DNA of 64,000 bases from an uncultured Alphaproteobacteria bacterium. GTDB taxonomy: Bacteria > Pseudomonadota > Alphaproteobacteria > HIMB59 > GCA-002718135. Positions 53,363 to 62,075 of the stretch are shown in pieces. Each line of letters starts with the position of its first letter. Position 1 is the first letter of the stretch. The notes beneath the pieces are model-generated. The model worked only from the letters and a program-made list of their open reading frames with translations, was not told the DNA's origin and searched no databases. Location: assembly GCA_902525035.1 (NCBI GenBank), contig CABZFN010000001.1:134010-198009 (forward strand), in the 5' to 3' direction. A program made the position numbers and the translations under genes.

Positions 53363-54967
53363 TTATTTCTGATCGTTAATAATTAAGTCTGATGCTTTTT
53401 CAGCAATCATCATAGTAGGAGCATTCGTATTACCTGATGTTATAGTTGGCATCACAGATGCATCAACAACTCTTAAGTTATTTATTCCTTTTACTTTAAG
53501 ATTATCATTTACAACTGAGTCTTCATCATTACCCATTTTACACGTGCTTACTGGATGAAAAATAGTGTTTGCAAATTTACTAGCTTCTTTTGCTAGAGAT
53601 TGATTATCTTTATATTGTATTCCCGGCCTATATTCTTCTGGTTCATAATTTTTATATGCTTTTGATTCTAAAACTATTTTTCTTACAATTTTAATTGATT
53701 TTCCTGCAATTTCCCTATCTTCATCAGTAGATAAGTAGTTCATTTTTATTTGAGGATAAATTCTAGTATCTGAAGATTTAATTTCTATTGAACCTCTACT
53801 TGTAGGACGAATATTTGTTATTGTAGGAGTGAATGCTGGAAATTTATGCAGTCCTGCTTTTCCTAATAAATCAGTACTAGCTGGCGAGATATGAAATTGT
53901 AGATTAGGGTTTTCTAAATACGAATCACTTTTAATAAACCCACACAAGTAACTTGCCCCAACTGTTAATGGTCCTTTTTTATAAATTAAATAATTTAAAC
54001 CTGTTAAAAATTTTTTTGTAAAACTATGATATATGTCATTTAATGTTTCTAAGTTTTTAATTTTGTAAACTGGTCTTAACATCAAATGATCAGTTAAATT
54101 TCTCCCAACACTATTAATTTCTTTTACAATACTAATATTATTTTCATTTAAAAGTTTACCTGGGCCAATACCTGAAGCTTGTAATATATGTGGAGATCCA
54201 ATTGTTCCACCAGATAATAAAACTTCATTAATTACAGAATATGTAAATTCTTCGTTTCCTCTCCATACATTTACATTTTTTACTTTGAAGTTTTCAAAAG
54301 TTAAATTTTTAACATGCGCCTCAGTTATAATTTTTAAATTTTTTCTATTTTTGATAGGATTTAAGAAGGCAACTGCAGCACTACATCTATACCCTTTATC
54401 AATTGTCATAGGGAAATAACCCATTCCTTCGTTATCACCATCATTGAAGTCATTATTTTTTTTATAACCAAACTCTTGAGACGCTTCCAAAAATAAATCT
54501 AATAATTTAAATTTTGATCTAATTTTTTCAACTTTGATTGGGCCACCACTTCCATGAAAGTCACTTTTGGAAATTCTATAATCTTCTGATTTTTTAAAAT
54601 ACGGTAAAACATCTTCCCAAGACCATCCAACATTACCTAATTGTCTCCAATAATTATAATCATTCGCATGACCTCTTATATAAAGCATGCCATTAATTGA
54701 TGAACTACCACCTAAAGTTTTTCCTCTTGGGATGAGCATTTTTCTATTGTTGCAAAATTCCTCTTCTTCTGTTGTAAAACACCAATCAGTTTTAGAATTA
54801 TGCATAGTTTTAAAATAACCCCCAGGAATATGTATCCAAGGATTAGTATCTTTGCCCCCAGCTTCAATCAAAAGTACTTTGATATTTTCATTCTCTGATA
54901 GTCTATTTGCTAATATGCAACCTGCTGTACCTGCACCGATAATAATATAGTCAAAACTTTCGTTCAT
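53363..54967 (-). CDS. GMC-family FAD-dependent alcohol dehydrogenase (choline dehydrogenase-like)
   Basis: The 534-residue flavoprotein starts with the FAD motif DYIIIGAGTAGCILANRLSE and has the GMC signatures GKTLGGSSSINGMLYIRGHA and LLSGGTIGSPHILQASGIGP. The C-terminus has FHPVSTCKMG (catalytic His region) and VDASVMPTITSGNTNAPTMM. It oxidises an alcohol to an aldehyde. BetA-like choline oxidation is possible, but SAR11-type genomes carry several such paralogues for different alcohols. Its stop abuts that of xsc with no base between. Confidence 0.88.
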   Translation of the reverse strand: MNESFDYIIIGAGTAGCILANRLSENENIKVLLIEAGGKDTNPWIHIPGGYFKTMHNSKTDWCFTTEEEEFCNNRKMLIPRGKTLGGSSSINGMLYIRGHANDYNYWRQLGNVGWSWEDVLPYFKKSEDYRISKSDFHGSGGPIKVEKIRSKFKLLDLFLEASQEFGYKKNNDFNDGDNEGMGYFPMTIDKGYRCSAAVAFLNPIKNRKNLKIITEAHVKNLTFENFKVKNVNVWRGNEEFTYSVINEVLLSGGTIGSPHILQASGIGPGKLLNENNISIVKEINSVGRNLTDHLMLRPVYKIKNLETLNDIYHSFTKKFLTGLNYLIYKKGPLTVGASYLCGFIKSDSYLENPNLQFHISPASTDLLGKAGLHKFPAFTPTITNIRPTSRGSIEIKSSDTRIYPQIKMNYLSTDEDREIAGKSIKIVRKIVLESKAYKNYEPEEYRPGIQYKDNQSLAKEASKFANTIFHPVSTCKMGNDEDSVVNDNLKVKGINNLRVVDASVMPTITSGNTNAPTMMIAEKASDLIINDQK

Positions 54968-55041
54968 AATTTAGAATAATTTATTTATTATATACTATTT
55001 AATTTAAACATATAACTAACTTTAATAATTAAAAATTTTCA

Positions 55042-55953
55042 ATGGATATTTTATTTTCAATTATTGGATTAGGACTTCTAGTTTTAGGTGCTGAAATAAT
55101 TATTAGAGGTTCAGTTAGTTTTGGAAGAAAGATTAATATCTCATTGTTTGCAATTGGTGCTGTAATTGTAGCGGGGGGAACATCATTACCTGAATTGGCA
55201 AGCAGTATTAACGCAGTTCTTAATGATTTTTCAGATCTTGCTTTAGGCGCTGTAGTTGGAAGTAACATTGCAAACTTGATACTTGTAATGGCCACAACAA
55301 CATTAATTTTTCCAATTGTAAATATAAATAAAAATCAGATTAACCAAGCTTGGATAAATATTATTTTAGGAATTGTATTAATTATTATGACTTTTTTTTA
55401 TTTTAATTTTATTTTTGGACTAGTAGCAATTACATCATTAATCTATCTAATGTATGTTCAAATAAAAAAAGGAGAAATTGATAATTTAGAAATAGATAAA
55501 AATGATTATTCAATAACAATCTCATTAATATTAATTATAATTGGTATAGCATGTTTAGTATTTGGTGCAGATTTACTTGTTGATTCAGCAATTAAAATTG
55601 CAAGAACGTATAATGTTCCAGCTTCAGTAATTGGATTATCATTAGTAGCTTTTGGAACTTCTCTTCCAGAACTTGCAGTTGGTATTGTTTCTGCATTTAG
55701 AAAAAAGATTGATTTTGCTCTAGGAAATATTCTGGGGTCTAATATTTATAATGTATTAGGTGTTCTAGGTATTAGTTCATTTTTTGGTAATTTTAAAGTT
55801 CCTGCAATTTTAGCAAATCAAGACTTATACTTCATGCTATCAATTACAGCATTAATTTTAATGTTTATGATATTTGCAAAAAAAATTGGACGTATTTACG
55901 GAATTATCGGATTAACTTTGTATTTTGGATATATGTATTTCATTTACATATAA
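55042..55953 (+). CDS. CaCA-family calcium/sodium antiporter (YrbG-like)
   Basis: The 303-residue polytopic membrane protein contains two inverted alpha repeats: GGTSLPELASSINAVLNDFS with LGAVVGSNIANLIL, and FGTSLPELAVGIVSAFRKKI with LGNILGSNIYNVLGV. These acidic and Asn residues bind Na+ and Ca2+. About ten membrane helices fit the family. It probably extrudes Ca2+ (or another cation) at the cost of the Na+ gradient. The 74 bases upstream separate it from the divergent GMC gene. Confidence 0.93.
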   Translation: MDILFSIIGLGLLVLGAEIIIRGSVSFGRKINISLFAIGAVIVAGGTSLPELASSINAVLNDFSDLALGAVVGSNIANLILVMATTTLIFPIVNINKNQINQAWINIILGIVLIIMTFFYFNFIFGLVAITSLIYLMYVQIKKGEIDNLEIDKNDYSITISLILIIIGIACLVFGADLLVDSAIKIARTYNVPASVIGLSLVAFGTSLPELAVGIVSAFRKKIDFALGNILGSNIYNVLGVLGISSFFGNFKVPAILANQDLYFMLSITALILMFMIFAKKIGRIYGIIGLTLYFGYMYFIYI

Positions 55954-55959
55954 CTTTAA

Positions 55960-55980
55960 TTAATAGAAAAATTCTATTAA
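55960..55980. repeat. AT-rich hairpin between the antiporter gene and cysQ
   Basis: TTAATAGAA and TTCTATTAA form a perfect nine-base stem with a three-base loop, six bases after the antiporter stop and eight bases before the cysQ ATG. There is no U tract, so a terminator is unlikely. It could hide the cysQ ribosome binding site, or it may be chance in AT-rich DNA. Confidence 0.35.
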
Positions 55981-55987
55981 AAGAATC

Positions 55988-56779
55988 ATGAATTTAGAAT
56001 TACATAAATCAAAAAATTTATTAAAAATGTTAAATACTGCTATAGATGCAGGTAAGGAAATTCAAAAAGTATATAAAAAATCTTTTAATGTAGAAATAAA
56101 AGATGATAATTCACCTATTACCGAAGCTGATATAAAATCAAATAATTTAATTTTAAATAGATTAAAATCATTTAATCCAAATGTTCCTATATTAAGCGAA
56201 GAAAGTCTAATTGAATGGAAAGAAAGAAAAACTTGGAATTCATACTGGTTAATAGATCCATTAGATGGAACTAAAGAATTTATAAAAAAAAATGGAGAAT
56301 TTACGGTTAATATTGCATTAATAAAAAATAACACACCAATATTTGGTATTATATATGCGCCTGCCAAATCTTTGCTATATTATGCATTAAAAAACTATGG
56401 CGCATATAAATTAATTACAGAGTCAAATATTGAATCAACTAAAGATTTTATAAAAATAAATTCAGTAAAAGACAAAAATAATTTAACAAAGGTTATTGGT
56501 AGTCGATCACATTCTAATAAAGATTTTGATAATTGGATAAATGATAATTGTAATAATTTTGAACTAATCCAAATTGGGAGCTCTCTTAAATTTTGTTACT
56601 TAGCTGAATGTAAAGCAAATATCTATCCAAGATTAGGACCAACCTCAGAATGGGATATTGCTGCGGGACATATTATTCTTGAAGAGGCTGGAGGATCAAT
56701 TAAAGATTTTAATGAAAATAAATTACTATACAACACAAAAGAAAGTGTTATTAACCCAAATTTTATCGCTAAAATTTAA
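55988..56779 (+). CDS. cysQ: 3'(2'),5'-bisphosphate nucleotidase CysQ
   Basis: The 263-residue phosphatase has the metal-binding motifs PILSEESLIEWKERK, WLIDPLDGTKEFIKKNGEF, and GPTSEWDIAAGHIILEEAGG. The KTW/WLIDPLDGTKEF pattern and GSSLKFCYLAEC are typical of CysQ. It hydrolyses PAP, the by-product of PAPS-dependent sulfation and reduction, to AMP. Position just before an APS-kinase-like gene supports a PAPS-related role. It differs clearly from the HisN-type paralogue at 3920. Confidence 0.9.
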   Translation: MNLELHKSKNLLKMLNTAIDAGKEIQKVYKKSFNVEIKDDNSPITEADIKSNNLILNRLKSFNPNVPILSEESLIEWKERKTWNSYWLIDPLDGTKEFIKKNGEFTVNIALIKNNTPIFGIIYAPAKSLLYYALKNYGAYKLITESNIESTKDFIKINSVKDKNNLTKVIGSRSHSNKDFDNWINDNCNNFELIQIGSSLKFCYLAECKANIYPRLGPTSEWDIAAGHIILEEAGGSIKDFNENKLLYNTKESVINPNFIAKI

Positions 56780-56790
56780 ATTATAAACAA

Positions 56791-57204
56791 ATGAAAATAC
56801 TTATTTTTGGTCTTCCTGGAGCTGGTAAAACTTGGTTAGCAGAAAGGCTTATTAAAGTAATAGATAATTGTGCTTGGTATAACGCAGATGTAGTGAGGAA
56901 GTCAGCAAACGACTGGGATTTTACTATGGAAGGTAGAATACGACAAGCCAATAGAATGAAAACATTTGCTGATTTCGAAAAACAAAATGGAAGATGGGTT
57001 ATTTGCGACTTTGTAGCTCCAACTGAAAAAGCAAGAGAAGCTTTTGAGCCCGATTTTATTATCTGGCTTGATACTATTAAAGAAGGTAGGTTTGAAGATA
57101 CCAATAAAATGTTTGAACAACCAAATAAAACTGACATTAAAATAACCAAATTTTTATCAGATGAAGAAATAGAAAATCTAGCAAAGGAGATTAAAAATGT
57201 TTGA
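56791..57204 (+). CDS. Adenylylsulfate-kinase-like P-loop protein, short
   Basis: The 137-residue protein has a P-loop (IFGLPGAGKTWLAERLI), a segment like the APS-kinase DGD loop (WYNADVVRKSANDWDF), and DFVAPTEKAREAFEPDFIIW in place of the usual PFxxxRxxxR region. It is shorter than CysC (about 200 residues) and lacks the later part of that family. It may phosphorylate APS to PAPS or a different small alcohol. It follows cysQ by 11 bases and overlaps the next gene by eight bases. Confidence 0.7.
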   Translation: MKILIFGLPGAGKTWLAERLIKVIDNCAWYNADVVRKSANDWDFTMEGRIRQANRMKTFADFEKQNGRWVICDFVAPTEKAREAFEPDFIIWLDTIKEGRFEDTNKMFEQPNKTDIKITKFLSDEEIENLAKEIKNV

Positions 57205-57592
57205 TTGGAAAAAACCAACAGTACAAATGTTAGGTAGATGGCAACCATGGCATGACGGACATACAGAATTATTTAAAAGAGCACTCCAGAAAACAGGTCA
57301 GGTATGTATTATGTATCGTGACGTGGGAGGTGTAGATGCAGGTGTAGAAGGTCAAGCTGACAATCCATTTCAATTTGAAGAAGTAAAAGCAAAAATTAAT
57401 GAAGGTTTAGCTCTACATGGTTTTACTGATGGCAAAGAATACGTAGTTGTTAAGGTTCCAAACATTATTGATATTTCTTATGGAAGAGGAGTTGGTTATT
57501 CGTTTACAGAACATGATTTAGGAAAAGAGATACATGATATCTCGGCGACAAAAATTAGAAATGAAATGAGAGTTAAAGGGGAATTAAAATAA
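57197..57592 (+). CDS. Small HxGH nucleotidyltransferase-like protein
   Basis: The 131-residue protein has the nucleotidyltransferase-fold motifs GRWQPWHDGHTELFKRAL (HxGH form) and HDISATKIRNEM (ISSTxxR form), as in NadM, CoaD and cytidylyltransferases. GVDAGVEGQADNPFQF is not something I can place. The substrate is unknown. It is coupled to the APS-kinase-like gene, and both sit behind cysQ. Sulfate adenylylation or a cap on a sugar or lipid head group are possibilities. It ends one base before the convergent hisD-like gene. Confidence 0.68.
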   Translation: MFDWKKPTVQMLGRWQPWHDGHTELFKRALQKTGQVCIMYRDVGGVDAGVEGQADNPFQFEEVKAKINEGLALHGFTDGKEYVVVKVPNIIDISYGRGVGYSFTEHDLGKEIHDISATKIRNEMRVKGELK

Positions 57593-57593
57593 G

Positions 57594-58913
57594 CTAAATT
57601 TTCTCTCCTGCTGGTTTTCCATATCCAACATTTTTTTTCCCATATCGTCTTACTCTTACATTACATTGTTCTGCATGACCTATAAAACCCTCTAAATGTG
57701 AAAGTCTAGATCCATATTCCCCGATGAGAGTTGCAGCTTCATCAGTCGTAATTTTTTGATAAGTGTGGGTTTTAATAAACTTGCCAACCCATAAACCGCC
57801 AGTATATCTTCCAGCTTTTTTAGTCGGAAGTGTATGGTTAGTGCCTATCACTTTGTCACCATTTGCAACATTAGTTCTAGCACCCAAAAATAGAGCTCCA
57901 TAAGATGTCATATTTTCTAAAAACCAATCATCTTTTTTTGTCATAACTTGAACGTGCTCTGATGCTATTTCATTTGCTTTAGATAACATCTCCTCATAGG
58001 TATCACATAAAATAATTTCCCCATAATCTCTCCAGCTTATACTTGCTGTTTCTTTAGTAGGTAATATTTCTAAAATTCTATCAATCTCTTTAAATGTTTC
58101 TTCTGCAAGTTTTCTTGAGTTTGTTATCATTACAGCAGGAGAATTATATCCATGTTCAGCTTGTCCTAACAGATCAGTTGCACATATTTCACCATCAACA
58201 GTTTCATCAGCAATAACCATTGTTTCTGTTGGACCAGCAAATAAATCTATACCAACTCTGCCATACAATTGTCTTTTCGCTTCAGCAACAAATGCATTGC
58301 CAGGTCCAACAAGCATATCAACTGATTTAATAGTTTCTGTACCAATAGCCATTGCACCAACTCCTTGCATTCCACCTAAGACATAAATTTCGTGAGCACC
58401 ACCCATTTTCATTGCTGTTACAACTGCTGGATTTGGTTTACCTTTAAAAGGTGGAGTTGTGGCTACAATTCTTGGTACACCAGCAACAGAGGCAGTAACA
58501 ACTGACATATGTGCAGAAGCTACCATTGGAAATTTACCAGCCGGAACGTAGCAACCGACTGCTTGTACAGGTATATTCTTATGACCAAGAATAACACCTG
58601 GATGCGTTTCTACTTCTAGTTCGTTTAAAGTTTTTAGTTGTGCTTCAGCAAATGACCGTACTTGTTTTTGAGCAAATTTAATATCTTCTTTATCATCATC
58701 AGAGACTTCACTGATTAATTGATTAATTTGATCTTCATTTAATCTAAAACTATCTGGTGAATAGTTATCAAATTTTTGTGATAACTCTCTTATATGCTTA
58801 TCACCTTCCGACTCAATTTTACTTAATGTTTCCTCTACAATTTTTTTAACTTTATCATTGTCTTCAATTCTTTGTTTTTCATTTAAACCTTTTTTTAAAT
58901 ATGCAATTGTCAT
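57594..58913 (-). CDS. Histidinol-dehydrogenase-family enzyme, probably catabolic paralogue
   Basis: The 439-residue NAD-dependent enzyme keeps all HisD key residues: zinc ligands in [10 protein letters not shown] (Gln, His), [14 protein letters not shown] (Asp) and [12 protein letters not shown] (His), and the catalytic pair Glu-His in [26 protein letters not shown] and [18 protein letters not shown] are typical. No his genes are near; instead it is two bases from a SnoaL-like gene. HisD paralogues such as HpsN oxidise 2,3-dihydroxypropanesulfonate to sulfolactate, so an alcohol-to-acid oxidation in the neighbouring pathway is more likely than histidine synthesis. Confidence 0.82.
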   Translation of the reverse strand: MTIAYLKKGLNEKQRIEDNDKVKKIVEETLSKIESEGDKHIRELSQKFDNYSPDSFRLNEDQINQLISEVSDDDKEDIKFAQKQVRSFAEAQLKTLNELEVETHPGVILGHKNIPVQAVGCYVPAGKFPMVASAHMSVVTASVAGVPRIVATTPPFKGKPNPAVVTAMKMGGAHEIYVLGGMQGVGAMAIGTETIKSVDMLVGPGNAFVAEAKRQLYGRVGIDLFAGPTETMVIADETVDGEICATDLLGQAEHGYNSPAVMITNSRKLAEETFKEIDRILEILPTKETASISWRDYGEIILCDTYEEMLSKANEIASEHVQVMTKKDDWFLENMTSYGALFLGARTNVANGDKVIGTNHTLPTKKAGRYTGGLWVGKFIKTHTYQKITTDEAATLIGEYGSRLSHLEGFIGHAEQCNVRVRRYGKKNVGYGKPAGEKI

Positions 58914-58915
58914 AA

Positions 58916-60004
58916 TTATTTTTTATGAATTAATTTAAAGATATCAACACCTATTTGATCTAGTATATGTGCTATATCAATTGGAACCCAATTTTCACGA
59001 ATTAAACCTTCGTGATGTAAATAAAAATCCATTACTCTCATTTCTACCATGATATTATTTGGCTCAAAACCTAACCAATGATTAGAGCCGTACTTACTCT
59101 TAATACTATGCCATCCTCCAGTCATCGAATAATTACCATCTCCAATTTCAACATAATGACCGACTGTATTATAGTCTCTTTCTTTAAAAGTTAATCTAAA
59201 TGGTAGTTGATGATGATCAACAAAACCTCTCAGTCCTCTTGCTGTCCCAACTCCTGAAGGACCAAACCACATCATTTTAGGATGCCAATATTTTTTTTGT
59301 TCATGATCATTAATCAAATTATATCTTATATTATCGGTAGAAAATGTTGGTTCCATTTCAGGTTTAGTCCCTAAACTTATTTGCATTGTAAGTGATTGAT
59401 GCAAAGACTTTATAGATAATTTTTTGTCTAAATTTGTATTATTTTCACCATCTCCAGTTATTGGTGCAGGCCACATGCCCTCGGCTCCTAATGATTTGTG
59501 TAATGGCCAATAACCAGCTTGACGAATAAAATCCACAGTATCAATTAAAATATACGATTTAATAATTTTATTATTTGTTATTTGATGACAATGACATGTT
59601 CTAAGGTAAATTGTTTTATTTGTAGGTGGTACACCTAACCATTCGTTAATAAATGTTCCAGTAAGGTGACTTATGTAGGAAACAAAAATTTTATCTTCAT
59701 AAGCGCCACCAATTACTATATTATTTCTAATTTCTAGATCAGCAAATGCATTTTTAATAGGTTTCCAGAGTTTATTCTTAATTTCACCAATACCTTTTAT
59801 TTCATTAATTGGATAAAAAGCATTTAGCTCTGCATCTTTGTGATAAAACTTTTCTAATTCTTTCTCTAAATTTTCATTTGAAGACTCTACAATTTTTTTT
59901 AATAAATTTTTAAAATATATTTTATTTTTTATATTTTGTTGAAGATCTAGATCAATATGGAAAATAGATTCTCTTTTTTCAACAGCCTTTTCAAATGATT
60001 CCAT
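58916..60004 (-). CDS. Double SnoaL/NTF2-like protein A
   Basis: The 362-residue protein consists of two NTF2-fold halves. The first (about 40-175) contains [20 protein letters not shown] and the second (about 200-355) contains [20 protein letters not shown], then [20 protein letters not shown] and [18 protein letters not shown]. It is paralogous to the partial protein at the right edge. SnoaL-like folds act as cyclases, hydrolases, isomerases or small-molecule binders. The reaction is unknown. It is directly upstream of the HisD-family gene and divergent from the bicupin gene. Confidence 0.8.
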   Translation of the reverse strand: MESFEKAVEKRESIFHIDLDLQQNIKNKIYFKNLLKKIVESSNENLEKELEKFYHKDAELNAFYPINEIKGIGEIKNKLWKPIKNAFADLEIRNNIVIGGAYEDKIFVSYISHLTGTFINEWLGVPPTNKTIYLRTCHCHQITNNKIIKSYILIDTVDFIRQAGYWPLHKSLGAEGMWPAPITGDGENNTNLDKKLSIKSLHQSLTMQISLGTKPEMEPTFSTDNIRYNLINDHEQKKYWHPKMMWFGPSGVGTARGLRGFVDHHQLPFRLTFKERDYNTVGHYVEIGDGNYSMTGGWHSIKSKYGSNHWLGFEPNNIMVEMRVMDFYLHHEGLIRENWVPIDIAHILDQIGVDIFKLIHKK

Positions 60005-60039
60005 ACTTACTGATTAATACCTTTAAATAATAATTGATT

Positions 60040-60065
60040 TATTCAATATATTGAATATTATTCAA
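60040..60065. promoter_or_regulatory. Operator-like palindromes in the SnoaL/bicupin divergent promoter
   Basis: TATTCAATATATTGAATA (60040-60057) is a perfect 18-base palindrome, and TTGAATATTATTCAA (60051-60065) is a second palindrome sharing its right arm. Together they give three TATTCAA half-sites at alternating orientation; a related TGAATAA follows at about 60072. This sits in the 88 bases between two divergent genes and looks like a binding site for a dimeric regulator encoded elsewhere. Confidence 0.65.
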
Positions 60066-60092
60066 CAAAAATGAATAAAATAATCTAAAAAT

Positions 60093-61064
60093 ATGTCAAT
60101 TAATATTACATCAAGACTAGCTAAATTCGATGACTTAGTTCCAAGTAACATTCCTTTTGTTGAGGGTAAGTTAAAAGGCCATCAAGATAGAAAAAATTAC
60201 TCTGTTATTGGACCAGGGGTAAGTGAAGATGCAAAACAAAATGTAAAAATTGCAGAAGCCCATGGATTTAACATTGGTGCTGTAAGTGCGGCCCCTATGA
60301 ATGGTTCTGGTTTGCACAGTCACACAACAGCCGAAGTATTTATTATTCACTCAGGAGCCTGGCGCTTCTACTGGGGCGTAGATGGTACAGAAGGAGAAGT
60401 AATATTGTATAAAGGTGATGTAGCATCTTTTCCAACAAATATGTTTAGAGGATTTCAAAATGTTAGTGATGAGGAAGCTTTAATGTTTGTTGTTTTAGGT
60501 GAAAATGACCCAGGAGTGATTACATGGACTCCCAAATTATTAAAAGAAGCAAAAAAATCAGGAATGGTTCTGCTTGATGATAATTCTTTAATTGATACTG
60601 AAAAAAATAAAATTGCAGATGAAAATAAAATCATTCAACCATTACAAGATAAAGAACTTGAAAAATTTGATCATTACACATCTTCAGAAATTGAAAAATT
60701 TGTAATACGTTTAAGTGATAGGGATAAATATTTTACTGATGATGAGCATTTTAATTCTAATAAAATCATTAATTATCTCGATCAATTTAATATTCACAAT
60801 AAGTCATTTGATCCTTATATTCCTCATAAAACTGGCTTTAGTCTTTCTCTGCTGAATGGAAAAAATGCTCATGTTCATGAATATACACTTGAGAAATCAG
60901 AAGTATTTCATTGCTTGTCGGGCAGTTGGGAAATTAATTGTGATGGACAAAAAATTGTCATTAATTCAAGAGATACCTTTTCGGTACCAAAAGATGCATC
61001 AAGATCTATAAAACAGATAAGTGAAAATGATGGAAGCTTATTTATAATAAGACAAACCAATTAA
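60093..61064 (+). CDS. Bicupin protein
   Basis: The 323-residue protein has two cupin domains. The first shows HSHTTAEVFIIHSGAWRFYW (His-x-His-x3-Glu metal pattern) and YKGDVASFPTNMFRGF, where the usual last histidine is missing. The second shows AHVHEYTLEKSEVFHCLSG and NSRDTFSVPKDASRSI, again lacking the last His. The layout recalls gentisate dioxygenase or oxalate decarboxylase relatives, but the activity is not fixed. It starts the forward part of the catabolic cluster and is followed by a SnoaL-like gene after 12 bases. Confidence 0.8.
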   Translation: MSINITSRLAKFDDLVPSNIPFVEGKLKGHQDRKNYSVIGPGVSEDAKQNVKIAEAHGFNIGAVSAAPMNGSGLHSHTTAEVFIIHSGAWRFYWGVDGTEGEVILYKGDVASFPTNMFRGFQNVSDEEALMFVVLGENDPGVITWTPKLLKEAKKSGMVLLDDNSLIDTEKNKIADENKIIQPLQDKELEKFDHYTSSEIEKFVIRLSDRDKYFTDDEHFNSNKIINYLDQFNIHNKSFDPYIPHKTGFSLSLLNGKNAHVHEYTLEKSEVFHCLSGSWEINCDGQKIVINSRDTFSVPKDASRSIKQISENDGSLFIIRQTN

Positions 61065-61076
61065 ATATTTTTACAT

Positions 61077-62069
61077 ATGAAGGGTTTTGATAATAAGTTT
61101 AAAGATTTACCTGATTATATCTTAAAAATAACATATGAAATTTGGGAAAATAATGATGTTGAGGCTATAAGAGATTATTATGCTGATACTCCTAAAGTTA
61201 GCCAACCCACTCCCACAAGATCTCCCTCAGGAGTAATTTATGGTGCTGAACCAGTAATTGAAAGCACTTATGCTAGTAAAAAACTTTTTCCAGACAGAAC
61301 TCTTTTAGGGGAGGATGTAATTTGGACTGGTAATGATGAAGAAGGATATTTTTCTTCTCATCGAATATTATCAACTTCTACCCATTCAGTTGACGGCATG
61401 TATGGTGAGGCAACTGGAAAAAAATTATATTATAGAACTATTGCTGATTGTGCTTGTATGAATAATCAGGTTTATGATGAGTGGCTTGTTAGGGACCAAG
61501 GGGCGATTGTTAGGCAAATTGGAATAGATCCTAAAGAGTTTGCCAATAATTTAATCAAAAATGAAGGTGGGTCAGAAAAAGCGAGTAAACCTTTTGATGA
61601 AAATACTCCTCTTAAATCAATTTACACATCACCCATATTAGCTTCTGGTAATTGTGGTGAAACTTATGCAAATCTTCTAACATCAATTATGAATATTAAT
61701 TTGGAGAAAACTATTAATGATAATTATGATAGAGCAGTTCAACAATTTCAACCTGGTGGTTACACTCACTATGGTAAAGATGAGGTTATTAAATTTTGGA
61801 AACAACTAAGAAATGCTTTTCCTAACTCTTTATTCTCTGTTGATCATATTGCTTTTACAGAAGAAATTGATCAACCTAAAAAAGCTTCAGTTAGATGGTC
61901 TTTAGTTGGAAAACATGAAGGTAATGGTATTTTTGGTAAAGCATCTGATGCAAAGATATATGTAATGGGCATTAACCATGTTGAATTTGGACCAAGAGGT
62001 ATTAAAAATGAATGGGTTTTGTATGATGAAACCATGATTTGGAAACAAATTTTATTAAAAACTGGATAG
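61077..62069 (+). CDS. Double SnoaL/NTF2-like protein B
   Basis: The 330-residue protein has two NTF2-like halves. The first includes ITYEIWENNDVEAIRDYYAD and IYGAEPVIESTYASKKLFPD, a typical SnoaL pattern of a helix and a cone-shaped pocket. The second includes YDRAVQQFQPGGYTHYGKDE and GINHVEFGPRGIKNEWVLYD. It differs from proteins A and C and appears to be an independent subfamily. Function unknown. It is tightly placed between the bicupin gene (12 bases) and the MetE-like gene (six bases). Confidence 0.78.
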   Translation: MKGFDNKFKDLPDYILKITYEIWENNDVEAIRDYYADTPKVSQPTPTRSPSGVIYGAEPVIESTYASKKLFPDRTLLGEDVIWTGNDEEGYFSSHRILSTSTHSVDGMYGEATGKKLYYRTIADCACMNNQVYDEWLVRDQGAIVRQIGIDPKEFANNLIKNEGGSEKASKPFDENTPLKSIYTSPILASGNCGETYANLLTSIMNINLEKTINDNYDRAVQQFQPGGYTHYGKDEVIKFWKQLRNAFPNSLFSVDHIAFTEEIDQPKKASVRWSLVGKHEGNGIFGKASDAKIYVMGINHVEFGPRGIKNEWVLYDETMIWKQILLKTG

Positions 62070-62075
62070 AATAAT

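Noticed and set aside
55960-55980. Hairpin after the antiporter gene as a terminator
   Set aside because: The stem is AT-only apart from one G-C pair and no T run follows, so it is listed only as an inverted repeat.
57594-58913. Calling the HisD-family gene hisD of histidine synthesis
   Set aside because: All catalytic residues are present, so it is possible, but there is no his gene nearby and it sits in a SnoaL/cupin/MetE-like cluster; the biosynthetic name would mislead.
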